Assembly: GCA_029582165.1 (NCBI GenBank)
Contig: CM055884.1
Coordinates: 16,882,537-16,946,536, forward strand
DNA length: 64,000 bases
From: Portulaca oleracea
Taxonomy: Eukaryota; Streptophyta; Magnoliopsida; Caryophyllales; Portulacaceae
Direction: 5' to 3'
Shown here in pieces: positions 11,158 to 30,130 of the stretch. The notes under the pieces were generated by a model. The model saw nothing but the letters and a program-made list of their open reading frames with translations. It searched no databases and was not told where the DNA came from. The translations under genes were made by a program, and so were the position numbers. How positions within the stretch are numbered: position 1 is the first letter of the stretch; each line of letters opens with the position of its first letter.

Positions 11158-11677
11158 AAATGGCAAATCTTATTTTGTCAATTTTTTTTAAATGTTGGAA
11201 CAAATATTTTGGGTCCGGGTTAAATTCGGATTGGAGCAAGTCGGACAATACGGATGAAACTAAGTTCGGTCAAAACAAATTGGACAATACGAAAAAAATA
11301 TTATGTTTGAATATTCGGTCAATATCAAAATTTGGACGAAATACAATGACCAAAATCAATTTTTTCCGAGTCGCATAAATTTGAGTATTTGGATTTGGAA
11401 AAAATTTTGCCAACTCTATTTTTCATTTCTAAAAATGTGTTGAATAATGTTCTTATTAAATTTTACAAAATATTATTATTGACAAATGTATCAATTAATA
11501 AGAAAGAGGAGCATACATTGAATATTTTAAAATAAAAAGTTGGAATGTGTTTCCAATGGTTGTGCAATAGATGAAATGAAGTTCCAAAAGTAAGAATTAT
11601 ATACAATATGAATAGGTGTGAACCCCTACTAAAATTCAACAATTTTTCAACCAGCATTGCATGTGCTCTAATAAGAG

Positions 11678-12573
11678 TAAATTACATTTACCCTACCTGA
11701 CATTTGTGGTAATAATTTTTACACACACGTATTTGTAAAATAATTTTTACCTTACCTTACCTGACATTTGTGACTAGTGAGAAAAACGGAGGGGTTAACG
11801 ATGTTACTGGGCAAGGACCGATTATTTTCCCTTTGTCTGTCGCGTCAGAATCGAGACCACTTAACCAATCACCACTCCCTTAATCACTGTTGGCATAATA
11901 ATCTCACCTAAGTATAAAAGTCATGGATATTGTTGTTTAATAGTAAATGTCGGTATATTACAATCCAATACCCCAAATGTTAGTATATTGTCATCCAATA
12001 TCCCTATATTTTAACCTCCTATGATATTTTATAATTGATTTTTGTTGGATTTTCCGGCGAATAGTAAGAAAAAAAGTGACTTTTTTACCCTTGATATTAA
12101 TTCATATGACTTTCAATTAAACATGAATTGACCTTTTTACCCTTAATATTAAGCATATGACATTTAAACCTCAACCTTTTTTCTACTTTATTTCTTCGAA
12201 AACCCAATCCCTCCCCATTCTGAAAAAGAAAACCCAATTATAAAATATCATACAAAATATCAAGGGTAAAAAATCAATTATAATGGAAGAAATATCTTAT
12301 AATGAAAATGAAAAATGAAAAAAAATAATATCAAGGGTAAAAAAGTCAATTCATATATATCTTTGTAATATTCGCCAAAAAATCCAACAAAAATCAAATA
12401 TAAAATATCTTAGGAGGTTTAAATATATCAACACTTAATGTCAGATAAGATAAAAACCATTTTACAAATATATGAATATTTAATTTCAGATAAGATAAAA
12501 ATTATTTTATAAATGTTGAATGTGTAAAAATTATTACCACATATATCGGGTAAGGTAAATATAATTTACTTCT
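11678..12573. mobile_element. Inverted-repeat element upstream of the host gene
   Basis: The left end GTAAATTACATTTACC...GGTAATAATTTTTACACA is mirrored at the right end (TGTGTAAAAATTATTACC...AATATAATTTAC). A second inner pair (around 12000-12100 and 12360-12420, including TTTGTTGGATTTTC) is also inverted. No target duplication could be fixed. Its right edge is about 750 bp from the start codon of the host gene. Confidence 0.6.
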
Positions 12574-12584
12574 CTAGTAACCCC

Positions 12585-13326
12585 CGGGATGAGGTGAGAA
12601 GGAAGTAAGTGGTACCCCAGTCCAAACTTTGAATCCAAAGACCGAATCCTTCCAATTTACGTAGTAATTATCAGGAGCCAAACAATACAAAACCCGGGGT
12701 GAAGGGCATTCAAAGGTCATTTATGCGTTAGGAATATTTGGTTAGCTGTCGTTTTATCCAAATCCTCTCACCAAATTATACCTTTAAACATTTTCTCTCT
12801 CCTCTTCCTTGAATTAAAATCCAAACAACCCCGGCCCTCCCTCACTCTCTCTTCCCCATTTCATCCTTCATTTTAATCTTTATTACCACTTCTGCCACTA
12901 TTTCTATTTCTATCTCTCTCATCTCTCATCTTCAAATCTCTCTATCTCTCTCCTCTCTCTCTCTCTGTTCAAAGGTGGCTCATTCAAACTACGGAGCCTG
13001 AGCATTTATTCAACCCTCGCGATCGCTTGTACGAGCAACGACTACTACGTCATTATCTTATTCGGTTTCAATCGATTCATTTTGTAGTCAACTGGTTGCT
13101 GTTAATTCTTCAGTGGATTTTGAGCTGATTCAGATAAACCATTTCACTATTGAGCTCTTCGTGCAGATCCTTGCATCTGAATATCGGTTTCTAGAGCAAT
13201 GAGCTTCGATTTGTAATATTAGGTAGCGTGTTTTCGTTCAGATTGATGAGCTTTTAGGTTTTCTTCGGTGGTGGTTTGGCTGAGCTTCGTGAATCGTGAT
13301 AGCTAGGGTTTTGAAAGTGATTTGCA
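12585..13326 (+). promoter_or_regulatory. Promoter and 5' leader of the host gene
   Basis: This is the unique-looking DNA between the last transposon and the ATG at 13327. A CT-rich tract (12890-12970, with a CTCTCTCT run) is typical of plant 5' leaders and suggests that transcription starts in or just before it. No strong TATA box is visible. The leader of some 350 bp has several short upstream ATGs. Confidence 0.45.
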
Positions 13327-21603
<8,277 letters not shown>

Positions 21604-22389
21604 CAGCATTGATGTACTCCCATAAGTTTTCAGATTGCCTTTCTTGGTGTCAGGATCGGAAACAAAGTGGTTTCGTCATGAAGTTGTGGGATGTATTTTG
21701 CTTTGTATAAAGTAATTAAAAACATCTGCAAAACTTGGGTTTATATTATTAACATCTTTTCTGCTAGTGTAACTTGAAAAGCTTGAACTATGCTTGTAGC
21801 CAGCTTTTAGGCATCTTGTAAAACTACTGATTGTTATGCTAACTATTAAGGCCTTTGATTGATTTACTCAGCAATTGCCATTAAGGAAGAGGCCAAGACT
21901 TGATCGAAGTTTATTGTGTTGATGTCTACGGTCTGTTGGAGTTGTAGCTTTCTTCAATGCAGTCACCATTAAGTTCCAACTTTTGCAACGACTCCAAAAT
22001 GTAATTTACTTGACTGGATTACTTAGTTGAGCTACAAGACATAGTGGAGTTAAATTGATTACCCGGAATTTCTAAAGACCGTCATAGCTTGTTTTGATGG
22101 ATGTAATCAACCATGTAATGTAATTGTAATAATATTGTTATTTACCTTAAAGTCTTTAGTTGTATTTTGAGCATTGTAATCAAAATTACATTGTAAACAA
22201 AATAACCTCCAGTAATGTAGCTGTGATGACATTCATTTACCTATATTAATTTGTACAATGTCAAAAGTATCACCCCATATTGTCATATATAGATATAACA
22301 CTTTAATATGCCCCGCAAACAAGAAGTGACTTTGGGGCAATCAGCTGCTTAATAGTTCATGAATTATTTCATACAATGCGCACCAAAAA
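21604..22389 (+). other. 3' untranslated region and downstream spacer of the host gene
   Basis: AT-rich sequence after the TGA at 21601-21603. T-rich and ATAAAGTAATTAAAA-like strings at about 21705-21725 and TGTAATTGTAATAATATTG at about 22118 are candidate near-upstream polyadenylation signals. No other gene was seen before the LINE. Confidence 0.4.
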
Positions 22390-22647
22390 GGCGGGGGATC
22401 TAATATGCAACAATTAAAGTGGATATGAGCAAGGCGTACGATAGAGTCAGATGAGATTTTTTTGGAAGCTGTTCTAAAGAAATTTCAATTCCCCGCACAA
22501 TGGATTGCAATGATCATGAAATGTGTTACCACTTTGCGATATTAAGTTACCATAAGGGATGTGACATAATGGATACATCCACAAGCAGGGCTACGACAAG
22601 GTGACCTACTTACTCCTTATTTATTTATTTTGGTTATGGTATAAAAG

Positions 22648-22996
22648 CAAAAAATTACTCGTAGATACCCCAATATTTGGGAAAATTATTTTTTGGTACC
22701 CCAATTTTTCAAAACTAATTTTAAGGTATCCTTACTTTTTGGGTTAGCAATTATTTGGTGCTTTTCCGGCTATCAGTTTTATTAAGTGACCGAAATACCC
22801 TTATTCTTCTTCTTTAAGGGTATTTCTTAAAAATGGAAGAACAAGGGTATTTCGATCACTTAACCAAATTAATGACCGAAAAAGTACCTAATAATTTCTA
22901 ACCCAAAAAGTAAGGGTATCCAAAAATTAGTTTTGAAAAGTGGGGGTACCTGAAAAACATTTCACCAAAAGTTAGGGTACATCCGAGTAATTTTTT
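22648..22996. mobile_element. Nonautonomous MULE with 10-bp target duplication
   Basis: GGTATAAAAG flanks both ends exactly (22638-22647 and 22997-23006). The ends CAAAAAATTACTCG and CGAGTAATTTTTT are inverted, and nearly the whole 349 bp folds back (GGTACCCCAATTTTTCAAAACTAATTTT pairs with the right arm). It interrupts the LINE between the GLRQGD and FADD motifs. A relative lies at 31691-32050. Confidence 0.9.
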
Positions 22997-23106
22997 GGTA
23001 TAAAAGTGGTTAGAAAGGCACTAGAAATTACTCACTTATTTTTTGCGGATGATTCGATCTTTTCCACGGATATGAACGTGGAGCATTATAAAGAGCTTAA
23101 AAATAT

Positions 23107-23532
23107 CAAAAATTTGCTGGGAGGTGCCATACATTTCTAACAACTGACCATTGGGGGACCACATTTTTTTAATGCCCTCAAAGGGGGACAAAGTTGTTAA
23201 ACAATTGACTCCCAGGTGACTTTTCGGCCATTATTAGCCGGAATCCGGTGACAGTTGAGTAAAGTTAGAATTTTTTTGATTTGGCTTAGTTGAATGTCAA
23301 TACTGCCATCCATTGCCTCCAAATGCTTTCTTATTTAACTGAAGCAACCTTCTCCCTCTCAACGAACTGAAGCCAACGTCCATCTACTTTTGTCTTCTTC
23401 GTATGTCTTCTTCTTCTTCTGTCGTTCGTTCGCACCATAATCCTAGTCGCTTGAGGAACCTTGATTGAATCTGATAAAACATACCCATCTACACTTTCAT
23501 CGTACTTAATGTAACTCCGTCAATCCCTTGAG

Positions 23533-23563
<31 letters not shown>

Positions 23564-24431
23564 CTCAGAAACATCATTCTCTTCTTTCAACAACTTTGCA
23601 AAATCTCTGAATGCAATGTCACGGATATTATCCTGATCCTTAGACAACACCACAACCCCACCATTACAATCCACTTCGTTTTTCTTGGAAACCTTCGAAC
23701 CCACACTCAACTGAGACTCAAGAATCGTGGGCAAACCCCCAGAAACCCTAGAATTTAGAGTAAAGATCGGCAAAACTTAGGGCTTCGGAGGACTTACCTT
23801 GGGTAACAAGGTGACGCTTGATTGATTAAGCCATGGAGTCCTCATCAGGAGCAATTGAAGGCGTCATTCAACTCGACAAGATACGAATTACATACCGAAG
23901 GGATTGGTTGGTTTTGGGGATTGGATTCGTTAGTGCTAGGGTTTTGGGGGTGCGAAAGTAAGCGACGGACAAGCTCTTTTACTAGATCTAGGACCTTCTG
24001 ATCTTCCATGGCTGCTGAAGAGACTGAGTGAGAGAGAGAGTGAGAGAGAGAGTGAGAGAGGAGAGAGAAAAGAGGGAAAAGGGTTTTCGATTTTGAAATT
24101 GGGGAAAAAATGAAAATGAAATTGAAAAATTCTGGGTTTGGCTTTGGACTTTTAGTTGGTGGGGATGACGACCGACATCGTATATTTTGAGGATGTTCTG
24201 ATCTTCCATGACATCGTATATTTCGAGCAGGCAAAAATAAGGGCAGTATAGTCCTTTCACAAATATCCTAAGGGCTTTTAAGTATTTTCATCTTTTCCGG
24301 CTAATAATGATCGGAAAGTCATCTGGGAGTAAATTGTTTAACAACTTTGTCCCCTTTGAGTGCATTAAAAAAAATGTGGCCCCCCAATGGTCAGTTGTTA
24401 GAAATGTATGGCACCTCACAGCAAATTTTTG
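23107..24431. mobile_element. Pack-MULE carrying part of GCP3
   Basis: TTAAAAATAT flanks both ends exactly (23097-23106 and 24432-24441). The ends CAAAAATTTGCTGGGAGGTG and its inverted counterpart (CACCTCACAGCAAATTTTTG) begin terminal inverted repeats of about 135 bp. The interior is a rearranged copy of a host gene on the minus strand. No transposase is present. The same terminal repeat family bounds the element at 45908-47060. Confidence 0.92.
23489..24009 (-). pseudogene. GCP3: Captured N-terminal fragment of gamma-tubulin complex component 3
   Basis: GCP3 (Spc98) nucleates microtubules as part of the gamma-tubulin complex. On the minus strand a CT-rich leader with GAGAGA-type repeats is followed by ATG at 24009. 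It reads MEDQKVLDLVKELVRRLLSH and runs to a donor-like GTATGT at 23895-23890. A second block (about 23760-23515) reads VVVLSKDQDNIRDIAFRDF and then KEENDVSEEVLVRDVLYASQ. This matches the conserved plant GCP3 segment 'VSKD-ENLRDIAFREY...KEENEVTEEVLVRDVLYASQGIDG'. The match ends at GIDG, after which the sequence is foreign. The region between the two blocks is deleted. The gamma-tubulin-binding GRIP domains are absent, so this is not functional GCP3. Identification is confident; the exact exon edges are less so. Confidence 0.88.
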
Positions 24432-26806
24432 TTAAAAATATACCGGGAAATTTAATTATAGCTCCGGGTAAATGATAAACCTGGAGAAGTCGCCAGTTAT
24501 GTTTTCTACGGGAACTTCGCAACAAGAAAGAATAAAGTTTAAAGTAATATTTAGGTATCAAGGATGTTCATATTATACTAAGTATTTGGGGATCCCGCCA
24601 GTCATCTTGAAAAACAAAACCAATCAATTCAGTTTTTTAGTGAACGCTTTCATGAAGAAATTACAGGGTTGGTGGGCTAGTATATTATCACCAGCAAGTA
24701 GAATAGTACTAATTAATGCAGTATTATCGATACTTCATGAGCATGTTTTCTCGGCGTATCAAATGCCGACATCTACCTTAGAAAAATTAAATGCGTGAAT
24801 GACAATTTTTTTGATGGAATTCAAACAGGGGAAAATCCTTTCATTAGATTAAGAGAAACCACGGCTCGAAATTAGAGAATTAACCAGCTTCAACCAAGCT
24901 CTGTTGTTGAAGCAAGCTTGGAGGATACATCATAGGGACTCATCTTTAATAGTCTGGATTTGGCAGACGAAATATAAAACATCATCTCCATTGCTTCTTC
25001 CTAATAATTATAAAATTCCTAATAATGCCTCTTATGCATGGAAGGGTATCACTCGCACATCTATTCTAATTAAGGACAAGTTAAGATGGCGAATAGGAAA
25101 TGGCAGATCCATCTACATAGGTGATAGTTGTTGGTTAAATATCCACACCCCACAATTAGAAGCGGACATATCACCAGAAGTATTAAACACACCGACTCAG
25201 GAGTTCATCATCAATCATGGAGGGGCTTGCATGTGGAATAAATCATATCTGAACACTATTTTTGATGGAAATATAGTAAAATGCATTCTAAAAACACCGG
25301 TACTGTGTGAAGTAGTGGAGGATAAAATATGTTGAGGTGAAACATGTACAGGTGAATATACAGTAAAATATAGGTATCGAATCTTTGGCAAACTTAATGA
25401 CATTTTCCAAGATAATCTGCCGAAAGAAACAGAACGATTGTGGCTATGTAGAAATGTGCTAATAATGCGCTTACACTGGCAAAAAATAGACAAGACAGAG
25501 GGCTTTTGGAAAATAATAGTTGCTGGCATGATACAAACGTGGTGTGTATCTAGCATCTATTTAGAAAGTGTGAAGTTGCTCGACACTTATGGAAAGCTAG
25601 TCCATTAGGAATACAAGATTCATACACAGATTTGGAATGGAGAAAATGGTTAGAAGACTAGTTAAAATACTTGATGAATACGAATAAGGATGGTGGCAAA
25701 AGGTTGCTAATGTTTACTACAGTCGACTGGATGATTTGGAAAGTACGAAATACGATAAAGATGTCGAAAACTTCTATTACACAATATATCATAAAGCAAC
25801 ATCTAGATAACTCCATTGAAGAAGCACATCAATGACTACGAAGGTACAAGCATAAAAGAAGCCACAACAGTCTCCTACACCTATATAGATCGTAAAGAAT
25901 GTATCATCGATGAGTGACCGGAAAATAAGTTTTGTGGTTGATGGAGCATGGAACCGGGACGCCGGACTTGCGTCGGCAACATGGATAGCAATTGATGGAG
26001 ATTTAGGAAGGGATGGAAGTTTAGGAAGGAAAGTTAGTTTTTTTTTTCTTTTTTTTGGCTCTCCTAGCAATCCAAGCGAAAATGGAAGCATTTAACACTT
26101 CAAGTAGTAAAAAAAGCGACATATACAGCAGTGGAGATTGCCACGGACTCGGAGCTAGTCATAAAATTTCCACAAAAACCGGATACATGTTATTTTGAAT
26201 TAGCTCCTTTAGTAGATAATACTATTAGTTGTCTTATGGATTTACAAATGTATCGAATATGTAAAGTACCTAGAAATATAGTACAGAGGACTCATACACT
26301 AGCTAAAGAAATATTAAAACAATCTAAAATGTAATATTAATAACAATGATGTAATAAAAATGACAATTTGGAGCGTGTGCGTGGAGGGAATTAATGATAG
26401 CTTGAGTTGGAGATGGATGAGAGGAGACAAACCCAATGAACATCCATGACCATTGAGACGAGAATGATGCAAAACTCAATCAACCATGCTTGAATATCAC
26501 AACAATAGCCTTGAACTTGAATAATAACAATAAGGAACAAAAATCAACCAAGAACAATAACCTTGAACACCAAATGGGATTGGATATGACATTGGATAAA
26601 GGTTGGACCACCACCAAATCCTAACATCCCACCATGATCATCATAAAGGAAATCCACCAAATGATCAATAAAGGAATGACTTGAAACACCACCAAAGGAT
26701 TGGATAAAGTAATCCGGATTTTTGGGAGAAAACTTAGGGAAACCCTAACCAATGCATAAGCATGTTCATGATCATCAAAAACTCCTTGAAAAATAAGCTA
26801 AGGGGG

Positions 26807-26814
26807 TATTTATA
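26807..26814 (-). promoter_or_regulatory. TATA box of the gag-protease element LTR
   Basis: TATAAATA on the minus strand within GTATAAATACCCCC. It lies 64 bp downstream, in element sense, of the nearest CpG-rich dyad box (26879-26892). Confidence 0.55.
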
Positions 26815-26878
26815 CTGAGTAACAAAATTAAGTCAAAAATCAGCACTAAACAAAACAACAAGCGCGTTCAGCACTGCC

Positions 26879-27227
26879 GTCGCGGGCGCGACGGGTTTGG
26901 TCGCGGGCGTGACCGCCCACTGTCCCGGTCGCTCTCTCGTGTGCCAAGTGCGTCGCGGGCGCGACGATTCTGATCGCGGGCGCGGCGATTCTGATCGCGG
27001 GCGTGACCACCTTCTAACCCAATCTCCCATTCGTGTACCGAAGTCTGTTGCGGGCGTGACAAAAAGCGTCGCGGGCGTGACAGAAAGCGTTGCGGGCGCG
27101 ACAACCTATTGCTCCAGACACCTCCTTGCCTGCCGAGGTGTGTCGCGGGCATGACGGCAGGAGTCATGGGTGCGACGCCGTGCCCAGAGAGAGGTCACGG
27201 GTGCGACTGAACCGACTCGGGCGCAAC
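26879..27227 (-). repeat. Array of eleven CpG-rich dyad boxes in the LTR
   Basis: Units of type GTCGCGGGCGCGAC begin at 26879, 26900, 26952, 26973, 26994, 27047, 27068, 27089, 27142, 27163 and 27193, with a half unit at 27216. Spacing is mostly 21 bp or about 50 bp. Variants differ chiefly as CG to TG or CA (for example GTTGCGGGCGTGAC, GTCATGGGTGCGAC). Arms GTCGC and GCGAC are complementary around a GG(G) centre. Confidence 0.9.
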
Positions 27228-27577
27228 AGCTTACTGTCGGTCGGTGCTACTTCCTCCGTGAACGTCAACGATTCCAGGTTTACACCCGAACCTTGATTCC
27301 TCGATGCTTCTCGTCTTGAGATGGCCCGGTATGATCCCGAGGCCCACGGGGTTGGTGGGGCAAACCCGAGCCTCTCCAAGCTCCAACATTGGCCGATTCG
27401 CTATAACCATGCCAACTCAATGCTCACCAGCCTACCCTTCGAGAATGCGTATCCGTTCTTGAAAATGAGGGGGTGAGTGGGTTTAGTATGGGAACGTCGG
27501 GTCGGGACTTTCTCCTTTGAATCACTTTTCACAATCCCGACTAAGGAAGCTCGGGCCCAAACCCGATACGGTTCATA

Positions 27578-27588
27578 CTCCCCCTCTT
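27578..27588 (-). other. Polypurine tract of the gag-protease element
   Basis: AAGAGGGGGAG on the minus strand, two bases before TGAACCG, which is the likely first base pair of the 3' LTR. This is where plus-strand DNA synthesis would start. Confidence 0.55.
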
Positions 27589-27610
27589 GAAAAAGAGTTG
27601 TCCTCAACTC

Positions 27611-28588
27611 TTAGGAGTTAAAGCCGAGGCACTCGCCTTCAATTGGCTCCGAGAAACTCCGAACATTCCGAATGCCACGAGCAATCACACTAGACACCCA
27701 ACAAGCTTCAAACCCTACAATGTACCTATCGTCCAAATGAAAGAAAGAGGTTAGAGGCTTGTTTTGTGGAGGTAATGGATTAAGGGATGGAAGAGGAAAT
27801 TTTTGTTGTGCTTGGGAACTCTCAATCTCACTAGGCTCGCTACAAGGTAAAGACAAAGCAAGAGATGGCTCGTCCTCACCAAGAGCACACTCATCCCATG
27901 TTTCGCTCATCATGAGAAGGTTCCTCAACTCTCTACCCATCCCGGCTTTTGAAGATTTGGGTTCTTGGGGAGAAATAGGAAGTAGTTTGATCTTCTTGCC
28001 TTTATGGGTGAATGTGTAAGTGTTTTCCAACCCATTGTGCATCGTTTGCTTGTCGAATTGGCATGGATGACCAAATAAAATGTGACAAGCACTCATAGGA
28101 ACAACATCACAAACAAGGGAATCATCGTAGTTAGTCCTAAAAGAAAAATTCACTAAGACTTGCTTAGTTACCTTGACGCCGTTGTGATCGTTGAGCCAAT
28201 GGAGAGAATAAGGCCGAGGGTGTGGTAATAGAGGCAAGCCAAGCTTCTCCACCATATAGGTAGACGCGAAATTCGTGCAACGTCCTCCATCAATGACAAG
28301 ATTACAAACTTTTCCACCCACGAAGCACCGCGTTTGGAACAACATTTCCCTTTGGGCCTTCTCGAGAGGAGTCTCATGGGTATGCAAAGCTCTCCTCAAA
28401 ACAAGGACACCTCCATGAACGGGTGGTATGGGAGCGACATCCTCTTCGTTACTCACATCTTCCTCGTTGACAATCACCTCGGTCTCTTCTTGAGCCTTTC
28501 GAAGCTCATCATCGATGTCATGGATCTCTTGGAGTGTCAAAGTCCGATGGTTTGGTAATCCGCTTGATAATGGCCATACCCATGACAT
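27611..28588 (-). pseudogene. Retropepsin-like aspartic protease domain
   Basis: The open frame of 325 residues holds the protease core CNLVIDGGRCTNFASTYMVE at about residues 116-135. IDGG is the active-site equivalent of DTG/DSG in this plant lineage, where IDGGSCTN is common; Ser is replaced by Arg here. The later CDVVPMSACHILFGHPCQFD supplies the hydrophobic-hydrophobic-G flap/strand. The N-terminal 30 residues come from a frameshift out of gag. The frame ends in TAA at 27611 just before LRTTLFQEGE in the same frame. Whether it is active is unknown. Confidence 0.75.
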
Positions 28589-29605
28589 TTAAAACACTTA
28601 CTTCCCTCCATCCGTCGAGGAAGTCCTATTGGAGACGCAATAGCTATTCCCTTTCCTTTGTCAGTTCGAGGCGTTGGTGTAGACTTAGGTGTCTCACTGG
28701 ACTTCAAAGTGTTTGATTCCGGAGGGGGTCGGCTAATTGGTGAGTAAGCGGTCCTAGACAAGGGTTGGTGTCGGACCTTTCCTTTCTTCGTCGCTCAACT
28801 CGGTGAGCCAAACTGCACAAATCATCCATTGAATGGTATTATTGAATCTCAATCCTCTCAGCAATCGCGAAATCCAACCCATCAAGAAACGCATCATTGT
28901 TTGCTCTTCCGGCTCTTGGAGATCACTTTTGATGAGGAGTTGTTCAAACTCCTGAATATATTTGCTCACGGATCCTTTGCCTTGGGTGAGAGCATAGAGC
29001 TTCCTTAAGACATCTTGCTTGTAAGTGTTGGGTAAGAAACGACGGTTCATCAATTGTTTGAGCCGTGTCCAAGAAGTAATTCTCACCCCACCTTCCCGAG
29101 CTCGTTGCAACTTCATATTCTCAAACCAAAGTAAAGCGGCTTAGGTGAGTTTTAAACTAGCAACCTTGAAAGATCTCTCGTCATCATATTCCTTGGTTTC
29201 AAAGATCCTATCCATCAATTGAACCCATTCGAGGTACTTGTCCGGATCATTGGAACCACTGAACTTTGGGATGTCAATCTTGACGTCTTGGAAATCGTTG
29301 CGAGGGGGCCGATCATGCACTTCTCGACGAGGACGGCGTCTAGGGGAGCCTCTAGCATCGTCACTCGACTCAAAATTGGGAGAAGGATAGATAGGGCTGG
29401 GTGCACGCCTTGGACGTTCAAATCGGGGTGGGATTGGACGCTCTTGGGCGAGATTGTCCATCCACGCTATAAGTGCTTCCATATTGTGCTCGAGGGTGGA
29501 GAACTGATTGTTGAAGGTGGTGGTGAGTCGGTTCTCGAGAGCCCGAATTTGAGGACTACCCCGGGGGCTTGATTCCTCTCGTTCAGAATTAACTTCTCCG
29601 TCCAT
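28537..29605 (-). pseudogene. Ty3 gag with stop and frameshifts
   Basis: The frame opens at ATG 29605 with an acidic start and an Arg/Pro-rich linker. The gag domain follows: PKFSGSNDPDKYLEWVQLMD and then ERSFKVASLKL. An in-frame TAA (29143-29141) breaks it. The same frame resumes with RITSWTRLKQLMNRRFLPNT and KGSVSKYIQEFEQLL. A frameshift near 28850 follows. The nucleocapsid knuckle reads CFKCHGYGHYQADY (about 28590), with the last Cys of CX2CX4HX4C changed to Tyr. A further frameshift near 28555 leads into the protease. This gag cannot be made intact. Confidence 0.85.
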
Positions 29606-29640
29606 AATGAGGGAAAGGTGAGGGACGGTATGTGTTTGGG

Positions 29641-30004
29641 AATATTTTGTGGAGTTTGGGGGTTCTTTTGTAGTTGGCTAGTGTTTGGCTAAGGGTTCTT
29701 TGTGATTTTCTCACTTGGACATTTCATCGAACACCTTTCGGGCACTAATTTCCAACTTCACCTCAAAGCTCCAATATGCAGTCTACGTTTGATACAGAAA
29801 TCACCACAAATGTAAACTACAAGGGTTGGACATGATAATCTCCATTGGATATAGAAACACCACCAAAAGAGCAAGATCAAGATATAGATATCACCACTAG
29901 ATCATTAACACGCTCTACTTAACACAACTTCATTAGCTAAATCAAGAGACAAAAGTAGAAATTTAATTTCAGAATTATTAGGACACTCACAAGTCACAAA
30001 CAAA
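29641..30004. other. Gene-less spacer
   Basis: AT-rich sequence upstream of gag in element sense. It lacks the dyad boxes and TATA seen in the 3' LTR, so the 5' LTR is absent or unrecognisable. Confidence 0.3.
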
Positions 30005-30130
30005 CACTACAACATGAAACCACTATCGCGACCGAACAAAGCGATTGATACATATCGGTCGCTCTGTTGGCACGGGCGACCGATTCGCTAGTCAGCGACT
30101 GATACAATATGTTGCTAACAGATAGATCGC
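30005..30130 (+). mobile_element. CACTA element 5' terminus
   Basis: CACTACAAC at 30005-30013 is followed within 120 bp by subterminal GCGACCGA, ATCGGTCGC, GGCGACCGA and TCAGCGACTG repeats, as in the terminus at 4350-4362 but facing the other way. No convincing opposite end or transposase follows. TTTTTGTAGTG at about 30545-30555 is the only candidate right end and has unmatched flanks. Confidence 0.65.

Larger units (their letters stand above)
7791..11668. mobile_element. PIF/Harbinger-like insertion hosting nested elements
   Basis: The inverted ends GAGCACATGCAA (7791-7802) and TTGCATGTGCTC (11657-11668) are each flanked by TAA (7788-7790 and 11669-11671), the target preference of PIF/Harbinger/Tourist elements. 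Most of the 3.9 kb is accounted for by a later Pack-MULE (7947-10608) and a foldback MITE (10745-11157), so the original insertion was only about 0.8 kb. No transposase is present. Confidence 0.5.
22390..26336 (+). mobile_element. 5'-truncated L1-type LINE, decayed and twice interrupted
   Basis: Reverse transcriptase blocks occur in order: KVDMSKAYDRV (about 22411), FPAQWIAMIMKCVTTL, QAGLRQGD (about 22585), then HLFFADDSIFSTD (about 23031; FADD is the catalytic motif), MINLEKSPVMFS (24472) and YLGIP with FMKKLQGWWASILSPASRI (24570-24700). The zinc-finger-like region KQAWRIHHRDSSLIVWIWQ follows at 24913. A C-terminal RNase H domain comes last (DGAWNRDAG at 25937 and ATDSELVI near 26138). Many stops and frameshifts are present. 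Two MULEs split the RT domain at 22648-22996 and 23107-24431. The 5' half (ORF1, endonuclease) is missing. Confidence 0.9.
26350..29640 (-). mobile_element. Ty3-type gag-protease element lacking RT, RNase H and integrase
   Basis: On the minus strand gag (29605 to about 28537) and protease (28588 to 27611) are followed at once by LRTTLFQEGEYEPYRV, which resembles the usual end of the pol polyprotein. A purine tract AAGAGGGGGAG (27588-27578) and the presumed 3' LTR (27575 down to about 26350) come next. Reverse transcriptase, RNase H and integrase are missing. The 5' LTR was not found to the right of 29640. The element is either a deletion derivative or a gag-only nonautonomous family. Confidence 0.75.

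Noticed and set aside
26897..27154. Repeat-rich open frame with SVAGVT repeats as a protein
   Set aside because: The repeats arise from the GTCGCGGGCGTGAC array in an LTR; frames are open on both strands because of base composition.
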